DNA of 64,000 nt from Pseudomonas flavescens (GTDB lineage Bacteria > Pseudomonadota > Gammaproteobacteria > Pseudomonadales > Pseudomonadaceae): positions 1,302,001 through 1,366,000 of the forward strand of contig NZ_JACBYV010000001.1 in assembly GCF_013408425.1 (NCBI RefSeq), written 5' to 3'. Below, piece by piece: positions 59,501-64,000 of this stretch (the first letter of the stretch is position 1; each line of letters opens with the position of its first letter). The notes under the pieces were generated by a model. The model was given only the letters and a program-made list of their open reading frames with translations, was not told the DNA's origin and searched no databases. The position numbers and the translations under genes were made by a program.

Positions 59501-59657
59501 GCCGCTGGGCATCACCATCGTCGGTGGCCTGATCCTCAGCCAGATCCTCACGCTTTACACCACTCCGGTGGTCTATCTCTATCTCGATCGCCTGCGCCAC
59601 CGGGTCAACCGCTGGCGTGGCGTGCGTACCGATGCCGCTTTGGAAACGCCTCTATGA
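56556..59657 (+). CDS. muxC: RND efflux pump subunit MuxC
   Basis: A 1033-residue HAE-1 RND transporter, the partner of MuxB. It starts MNLSAPFIRRPVATLLLSLA and has TM4 ATGLVVDDAIVVLENI. A 94-bp repeat-like gap, without a Shine-Dalgarno sequence, precedes it, unlike the overlapping muxA/muxB and muxC/opmB junctions. Its last codons overlap the opmB ATG. Confidence 0.96.
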   Translation: MNLSAPFIRRPVATLLLSLAIMLLGGVSFGLLPVAPLPNMDFPVITVQASLPGASPQVMAATVATPLERSLGAIAGVSQMNSNSSQGSTRIMIEFDLDRDINAAAREVQAAINASRELLPSGMRSMPTYRKINPSQAPIMVLSLTSTVLDKGQLYDVASTIVGQKLSQISGVGEVQIGGSSLPAVRVALEPRLLDQYGVALDDVRATIAAGNAKRPKGAVEDELRHWQVQANDQLERAADYEPMIIRYQDGAAIRLGDVAQVTDGVQDRYNSGFYNDKQAVLVVVNRQSGANIIETVAGIRALLPELRGVIPASANLEVAMDRSPVIRATLKEAEHTLLIAVALVILVVFAFLGRWRSALIPALAVPVSLVGSFAAMYLLGFSLNNLSLMALIIATGLVVDDAIVVLENISRHIEAGETPMAAAFKGSREVGFTLLSMNVSLVAVFLSILFMGGLVERLFREFSITLAVAIVISLLVSLTLTPMLCARWLKPEPERQGHRAGRLQALGARIMRGYERSLDWALRHSLLMLISLFATIALNVFLFVIVPKTFMPQQDTGQLMGFIRGDNGLSFQVMQPKMEAYRRSILADPAVESVAGFIGGSSGINNAIMIVRLKPMNERDLSAQQVIDRLRKNAPKIPGGRMFLMPDQDLQVGGRQGRSSENEYMLMSGDLDALREWLPKVREALRALPELTDIDASEDGGAPQIRLVVDRDEAKRLGIDMSLVTGVLNNAFSQRQISTIYDSLNQYSVVMEINPRYAQSPEALAQIQLITADGARVPLSAIAHWERSLEDDRVSHQGQFAVENIGFSLAEGVSLDQATTAIDRAVALISLPSEVQGVLGGTGGAFQQTQKNQPWMILMSLVVVYIVLGILYESYVHPLTILSTLPSAGVGALLALQLLNTEFSLISLLGLFLLIGVVKKNAILMVDLALQLERNEHLSPADSIRRACLLRFRPIMMTTLAALLGALPLMFGSAEGSEMRQPLGITIVGGLILSQILTLYTTPVVYLYLDRLRHRVNRWRGVRTDAALETPL

Positions 59658-61117
59658 CTCATGCAACCCGCCGTACCCTTGGCCTGCTGGCGCTCAGCGT
59701 CGCCCTGGCCGGCTGCGCCATCGGGCCGGATTATCAGCGTCCGGAAATCAGCACCCCGGCGCAGTTCAAGCAGGCCGAAGGCTGGAAGGCCGCGGTGCCT
59801 GCCGACGCGCTCGAGCGCGGCACCTGGTGGGAGTTGTATGGCGATGGCGAGCTGAATGCGCTGGTCGGCCGGCTGAACGTCTCCAACCAGAATCTGGCCG
59901 CCTCCGAGGCCCAGTACCGCCAGGCCCGGGCGTTGCTGCGCAGCGGTCGTGCAGCCTTCTTTCCGACCCTGTCCACCAGTGCCGGCATGACCCGTGCCGG
60001 GCAGGGCGGTGGTGACAGCACGCTGCGCACCTCCGATGGCATTGCCATCGGCGGCTCCAACTCGGCGAGCATTTCGAAGAACTACGACCTGAGCCTCAAC
60101 GCCAGCTGGGAGCTGGATGTGTGGGGCAAGCTGCGTCGGGGCCTGGAATCCAATCGTGCGGCGTTCGAAGCCAGCGCCGCGGACCTCGCTGCGATGCGCC
60201 TGAGCCTGCAATCCGAGCTGGTGCAGAGCTACCTGCAATTGCGTGTACTGGATGAGCAGCAACGCTTGCTGGACGCCACGGTGGCGGCCTACCAGCGTTC
60301 GCTGCGCCTCACCGAAAACCAGTACCGCGCCGGCATCGTGCCGCGCTCCGACGTCGCCCAGGCGCTGACCCAACTGCGCAGCACCGAGGCCCAGGCCATC
60401 GACCTGCAATGGCAGCGCGCGCAGCTCGAGCATGCCATTGCCGTGCTGATCGGCGTGCCGCCCAGTGAGGTGAGCATCGCCCGCCGCGAAAGCCTGCCGA
60501 CCTTGCCGCAGGTGCCGGCGAGCGTGCCGTCGCAGATGCTCGAGCGTCGGCCTGACGTGGCCGCCGCCGAACGACGGGTGATCGCCGCGAATGCCGAGAT
60601 TGGCGTGGCCAAGGCCGCCTGGTTCCCGGACCTCACGCTGTCCGCAAGCGGTGGTTACCGTGGCAGCAGCTTTGCCGACTGGGTCAACCTGCCCAATCGT
60701 TTCTGGTCGGTGGGGCCGCAGCTGGCCCTGACGCTGTTCGACGGCGGCCGGCGCAGCGCCGAGAGTGAGCGGGTCGAGGCCGCTTACGACCAGACCGTCG
60801 CGCAATATCGCCAAGCAGTGCTCGACAGCTTCCGCGAGGTCGAGGATTACCTGGTGCAGCAGCGTGTACTGGGCCGCGAGGCCGAGGTGCAGTCGCAAGC
60901 GCTGGATGCCGCACGCGAATCCCTGCGCCTGATCGAAAACCAGTATCGCGCCGGCACCGTGGACTACAACAGCGTGGTCAACGTGCAGGCCACGGCGCTG
61001 AGCAACGAGCGCAACAGCCTGACGCTGCTCGGCAGCCGCCTGACCGCCAGCGTTCAGCTGATCGCTGCGCTGGGCGGTGGCTGGGATCAGCAGTTGCGCG
61101 AAGAAGACGGCGAGTAA
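59654..61117 (+). CDS. opmB: Outer-membrane efflux lipoprotein OpmB
   Basis: A 487-residue TolC-family outer-membrane factor (NodT subgroup). A lipoprotein signal peptide with lipobox LALAGC gives lipidated Cys21, followed by IGPDYQRPE. Internal duplication is visible in the ENQYRAGIVPRSDVAQA and ENQYRAGTVDYNSVVNV helices, the two halves of the coiled-coil barrel. It is the exit duct for MuxABC. Its ATG overlaps the muxC stop. Confidence 0.95.
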   Translation: MTHATRRTLGLLALSVALAGCAIGPDYQRPEISTPAQFKQAEGWKAAVPADALERGTWWELYGDGELNALVGRLNVSNQNLAASEAQYRQARALLRSGRAAFFPTLSTSAGMTRAGQGGGDSTLRTSDGIAIGGSNSASISKNYDLSLNASWELDVWGKLRRGLESNRAAFEASAADLAAMRLSLQSELVQSYLQLRVLDEQQRLLDATVAAYQRSLRLTENQYRAGIVPRSDVAQALTQLRSTEAQAIDLQWQRAQLEHAIAVLIGVPPSEVSIARRESLPTLPQVPASVPSQMLERRPDVAAAERRVIAANAEIGVAKAAWFPDLTLSASGGYRGSSFADWVNLPNRFWSVGPQLALTLFDGGRRSAESERVEAAYDQTVAQYRQAVLDSFREVEDYLVQQRVLGREAEVQSQALDAARESLRLIENQYRAGTVDYNSVVNVQATALSNERNSLTLLGSRLTASVQLIAALGGGWDQQLREEDGE

Positions 61118-61126
61118 GCGTGATCC

Positions 61127-61206
61127 GTAGCCCGGGTTGGCCGCAGGCGTAACCCGGAACCCCAGGTGAGTCGATCCCGGTTGTCGCTGCGCTAGACCCG
61201 GGCTAC
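61127..61206. repeat. Palindromic intergenic repeat (GTAGCCCGGGT element)
   Basis: GTAGCCCGGGT (61127-61137) and ACCCGGGCTAC (61196-61206) are perfect 11-bp inverted ends of an 80-bp element. An internal GGGTTGGCCGCAGGCGTAACCC also folds. Elements with such ends occur repeatedly in intergenic regions of some Pseudomonas genomes. It lies between convergent opmB and the reductase gene, and may terminate both. Confidence 0.65.
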
Positions 61207-61213
61207 TGGACCA

Positions 61214-62215
61214 TTACCCGTGGCGATATACGCCCTTGCCCGGCAGGCGCGCTCGATCGTGCGGCGCGTCGAAGTCCAGCGCCGGCCCCTTGGGTACGAC
61301 ACCGGTGGGGTTGATGGTCTGGTGGCTCGCGTAGTAATGGTGCTGGATGTGCCGCATGTCCACGGTCGCCGCCACGCCTGGCCACTGGTACAGCTCGCGC
61401 AGCCAGTTGCTGAGGTTCGGGTAGTCGACGATACGCCGCAGGTTGCACTTGAAGTGGCCGTGGTACACGGCATCGAAACGCACCAGGGTGGTGAACAGCC
61501 GCCAGTCGGCCTCGGTCAGGTGCTCGCCCGTCAGGTAGCGGGACTGCCCAAGACGGGTCTCCAGCACCGACAACTCGCGGAACAGCTCGTCGAAGGCTTC
61601 TTCGTATGCCGCCTGGGTGGTGGCGAAACCGGCAAGGTAAACGCCGTTGTTGACGCTCGGGTAGATGCGCGCATTGAGCGCGTCTATATCGGCGCGCAAG
61701 GCTTGCGGGTAGAAGTCCAGATGGTTGCCGGTCAGCCCATCGAATGCCGAGTTGAACATGCGGATGATCTCCGCCGACTCGTTGCTGACGATGCGTCGCT
61801 GCTGTTTGTCCCACAACAGCGGCACGGTGACCCGCCCGGTGTACTCGGGGTCGTCCCGGGTATAGCGTTGATGCAGAAAGGCGAAATCATCCAGAGCGTC
61901 ACCGCTGGAGCCGTGCTCGGGGTCGAAGGTCCAGCCATTCTCGCGCATCAGCCAGCTCACCACCGACACCTCGATCAGCGCGTCGAGGCCCTTGAGGGTA
62001 CGCAGAATCAGGGTGCGATGGGCCCATGGGCAGGCCAGCGACACATACAGGTGGTAGCGGCCGGCTTCTGCCGCGAAGCCACCTTCGCCCGTGGGGCCGG
62101 GCGCGCCGTCGGCGGTGATCCAGTTGCGCCGCTGAGCGTTCTCGCGCTTGAAGCGGCCACCGGCACCGGTGTCGTACCATTGGTCGTGCCATTGGCCTTC
62201 GATCAGCAAGCCCAT
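61214..62215 (-). CDS. yqjG: Glutathionyl-hydroquinone reductase
   Basis: A 333-residue Xi-class glutathione transferase (YqjG/ECM4/PcpF family). SLACPWAHRTLILRTLKGL carries the catalytic Cys62 in the diagnostic CPWAHR motif. The N-terminal thioredoxin domain precedes an all-helical C-terminal domain. It reduces glutathionyl-(hydro)quinones. It is leftward and downstream of ybiB, 74 bp away. Confidence 0.94.
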   Translation of the reverse strand: MGLLIEGQWHDQWYDTGAGGRFKRENAQRRNWITADGAPGPTGEGGFAAEAGRYHLYVSLACPWAHRTLILRTLKGLDALIEVSVVSWLMRENGWTFDPEHGSSGDALDDFAFLHQRYTRDDPEYTGRVTVPLLWDKQQRRIVSNESAEIIRMFNSAFDGLTGNHLDFYPQALRADIDALNARIYPSVNNGVYLAGFATTQAAYEEAFDELFRELSVLETRLGQSRYLTGEHLTEADWRLFTTLVRFDAVYHGHFKCNLRRIVDYPNLSNWLRELYQWPGVAATVDMRHIQHHYYASHQTINPTGVVPKGPALDFDAPHDRARLPGKGVYRHG

Positions 62216-62289
62216 GTCGTTTACTCCCCTGTCGTTCGATGCCTGGAGTCTACCCAGTCAGCTATGGACACAGGCCGTAAAAACCGGGT

Positions 62290-63285
62290 TCAACGAATCG
62301 GCTGGCTCGATAGGTGGCGCGCTTGCCAGCGTTCTTCCGCCTCCGCAAAGGCCGCCTTGCGCTGCAGGCCCAGCCCACGTAGGGCCAGGGCCATGGTGGC
62401 GATGATCGCCAGTTGACCGTAGGCATCGTCCGCTTCTCCCTGCCATACGGCTTGCAGGTGGGCCGGGTCCAGGCGCTCGGGTTTGACATGCCGGCGCTCG
62501 GAAAGCATCGGCCAGTCCTCGTCCCAGTTGACCCCGCCCTCGGTGCCGTACAGGTGGCAGATGGCGTCCGGGTTGAGCTCGATTTCGCCGCCATCGCCCT
62601 TGACCACGATGGCGCGATCACCCAGCAATTGGCTGGCCTCACGGTGCACCGCCTGATAGCCCGGATGGAAGATGCTCTGCAGACCGCAGCGTGCCGCCAG
62701 TGGATTGAGAATGCGAGCCAGGGAGTGGATAGGCGAGCGCAGGCCGAGCACGTTGCGCAGGTCGATCATGCGCTGCAGTGCCGGCATCCAATTGCCCAGA
62801 GGCATGAACGCCAGGTTCTGCTCGTCCAGACTTCGCGCGACCTGGTTCCAGTCCTTGCACAGCGGTATGGCCAGCTCGCCTAGCAGTTGCTCGCTGTACA
62901 GGCGCCCGGCGGTGTGCGCGCCGCCGCCGTGCATGAAGATGCGCAGGCCGCTGTTGGCCAGGGCCTTGGCAGCCAGCAGGAACCAGGGCAGGTGGCGTTT
63001 CTTGCCCGCGTAGGTGGGCCAGTCGAAGTCGACGGCGATAGCCGGTGCAGGCAGGCGCGCACGTACCGCTTCGGTGAAACCGGCCATCTCCTCGGCACTT
63101 TCCTCCTTGTGGCGCAGAAGCATGAGAAAGGCGCCAAGCTGGGTGTCTTCGACCTGGTCGTCGAGAATCATGCCCATGGCCTCGCGGGCTTCTTCACGGG
63201 TCAGGTTGCGCGCGCCGCGCTTGCCCTTGCCGAGAATGCGCACGAAGAGGGCGAAAGGGTGTTCGGCTGGGGTAATCAGGTTCAT
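62290..63285 (-). CDS. ybiB: YbiB/TrpD2-like nucleic-acid-binding protein
   Basis: A 331-residue protein of the anthranilate phosphoribosyltransferase-like (glycosyl transferase family) fold, matching E. coli YbiB/TrpD2. GKGKRGARNLTREEA starts the N-terminal helical domain, and FMHGGGAHTAGRLYSEQ is the core loop. E. coli YbiB binds DNA/RNA and lacks phosphoribosyltransferase activity. ATG 63285 overlaps the tusE TGA. The in-frame TTG at 63291 is less likely. Confidence 0.88.
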   Translation of the reverse strand: MNLITPAEHPFALFVRILGKGKRGARNLTREEAREAMGMILDDQVEDTQLGAFLMLLRHKEESAEEMAGFTEAVRARLPAPAIAVDFDWPTYAGKKRHLPWFLLAAKALANSGLRIFMHGGGAHTAGRLYSEQLLGELAIPLCKDWNQVARSLDEQNLAFMPLGNWMPALQRMIDLRNVLGLRSPIHSLARILNPLAARCGLQSIFHPGYQAVHREASQLLGDRAIVVKGDGGEIELNPDAICHLYGTEGGVNWDEDWPMLSERRHVKPERLDPAHLQAVWQGEADDAYGQLAIIATMALALRGLGLQRKAAFAEAEERWQARHLSSQPIR

Positions 63286-63617
63286 AGGCAATTCGTGGGC
63301 TTGGGCAGGCCCGCCAGCTTGGCGGCGAGTTTGGCAGGAGTGCCATTGAACAGGCGATTGAGATGCAGGCTGTTGCCTTTGTCCGGGCCCAGTTTGAGGG
63401 CAACGTACTTGATCAGCGGGCGATTGGCCGGCGACAGCTGGAATTCAGCGTGGAAGGCGCGCAGCAGCACGAGAATTTCCCAGTGCTCGTCGCTCAGTGG
63501 CAGGGCTTCACGCTCGGCCAGGGCGGCGGCCACGTCGCTGGACCAGTCCTGAAGATCGAGCAGATAGCCATCCTTGTCCAGTTCGATGGCGCGGTCATTG
63601 ACGATCAGGGCGCTCAT
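63282..63617 (-). CDS. tusE: tRNA 2-thiouridine sulfur-relay protein TusE
   Basis: A 111-residue DsrC-family protein. The penultimate-type catalytic Cys110 lies in the C-terminal PTNCL. It receives sulfur from TusBCD and passes it to MnmA for tRNA wobble 2-thiouridine. The start overlaps the tusB stop, and the stop overlaps the ybiB start, so tusB-tusE-ybiB are coupled. Confidence 0.95.
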   Translation of the reverse strand: MSALIVNDRAIELDKDGYLLDLQDWSSDVAAALAEREALPLSDEHWEILVLLRAFHAEFQLSPANRPLIKYVALKLGPDKGNSLHLNRLFNGTPAKLAAKLAGLPKPTNCL

Positions 63618-63913
63618 AGCCAGCTATTGACCTTGTCGAAGCGCGCGGCGAGGGCGACGAAGCCTGGATAGTCGATTTGCTGCAGGTCATCGGCAGGCTG
63701 CAGGCCGCGGGCCTGGATGTCTTCTTGCAGGGCGAACAGGGCAATCCCCGCGCCCAGGGCGCTCAGCGACTGCGCGTGCAGCGTGCCGGGCTGGCTGGCA
63801 TAGGTGGCATCGCCACAGAGCAGCAGGCCGTCGCCGTTGCCCAGCAGGCGCAGGCAACTGCCCAGGCGGTCATCGCTGTAGGGAGAACTGGATAGTACGT
63901 GCAGGGTCGTCAT
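63614..63913 (-). CDS. tusB: Sulfur-relay protein TusB (DsrH)
   Basis: A 99-residue DsrH/TusB protein with the family start TTLHVLSSSPYSDDRL and LLCGDATYA, ending in NSWL. It forms the TusBCD hexamer that hands sulfur to TusE. Its ATG (63913-63911) shares bases with the tusC TGA. Confidence 0.93.
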   Translation of the reverse strand: MTTLHVLSSSPYSDDRLGSCLRLLGNGDGLLLCGDATYASQPGTLHAQSLSALGAGIALFALQEDIQARGLQPADDLQQIDYPGFVALAARFDKVNSWL

Positions 63914-64000
63914 CAGAGGGTGATCACTTGGTCGTATCGGTCGATGAGGTCACGCAGTCCGGCGCTGTCCAGGCGTTCGACCTCCAGCGAGGTTTCACGC
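63913..64000 (-). CDS. tusC: Sulfur-relay protein TusC (C-terminal part)
   Basis: Only the last 28 residues lie in the window, ending LRDLIDRYDQVITL, the typical TusC (DsrF) C-terminus. It is overlapped by tusB. The rest lies beyond the right edge. Confidence 0.85.
   Translation of the reverse strand, partial: RETSLEVERLDSAGLRDLIDRYDQVITL

Overview
The window is high-GC Proteobacterial chromosome and almost certainly Pseudomonas. The diagnostic genes are oprI, the cmaX-cfrX-cmpX-sigX-oprF block, thrH beside cysB, ppsR/ppsA, tamAB, tpx and muxABC-opmB. No rRNA, tRNA, CRISPR, integrase, transposase or prophage gene was seen. From memory of PAO1 locus order, the window is a mosaic of conserved Pseudomonas core blocks (tesA-oprI; aroF-type to thrH; ATP-grasp trio; ppsA to oprF; xthA-tamAB-tpx; muxABC-opmB) joined in a different order, with catabolic cassettes between them.

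Layout. 1-4.1 kb: an FtsX-type ABC exporter, divergent from the periplasmic esterase/thioesterase tesA; then a YkuD L,D-transpeptidase convergent with oprI; then a small GNAT protein. 4.1-9.3 kb: a DAHP synthase, a PilZ protein and a thioredoxin-like protein with overlapping start codons, a universal stress protein, cysB, an unusual short CysH, and thrH. 9.3-12.3 kb: a tight leftward operon of a retropepsin-like protease, an inactive transglutaminase fused to 7 TM helices, and a RimK-like ATP-grasp ligase. 12.5-19.4 kb: a GntR-controlled 2-methylcitrate (propionate) operon, prpB-prpC-acnD-prpF, without prpD. 19.4-29.2 kb: a LysE exporter, ppsR/ppsA, an esterase, rraA, and the cell-envelope stress cluster cmaX-cfrX-cmpX-sigX-oprF.

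29.2-36.3 kb: small hypothetical genes around a clear LexA box, a LysR regulator divergent from an acyl-CoA dehydrogenase, a TerC-family membrane protein, a PstS-like/OmpA fusion, and xthA. 36.3-42.4 kb: tamA-tamB and tpx. 42.4-51.9 kb: a sugar module with a LysR regulator (GbpR-like), a ChvE-GguA-GguB type ABC importer, and an oxidative De Ley-Doudoroff route (SDR dehydrogenase, IlvD/Edd dehydratase, DgoK kinase, SMP-30 lactonase). Together these should import and oxidise D-galactose and/or L-arabinose; no KDPGal aldolase is present here. 52.1-61.1 kb: the muxABC-opmB RND efflux operon. 61.2-64 kb (leftward): tusC(partial)-tusB-tusE-ybiB and a glutathionyl-hydroquinone reductase.

The observations most worth following are (a) the retropepsin/7TM/ATP-grasp trio, whose substrate I do not know, (b) an uncharacterised LexA-box-controlled small gene pair near 29.3-29.9 kb, (c) a CysH lacking the Fe-S cysteines, (d) two copies of a palindromic operator 74 bp apart before prpB, and (e) an OprF without its usual cysteine-rich linker. 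Rho-independent terminators and operators were read by eye; exact promoter positions are tentative.
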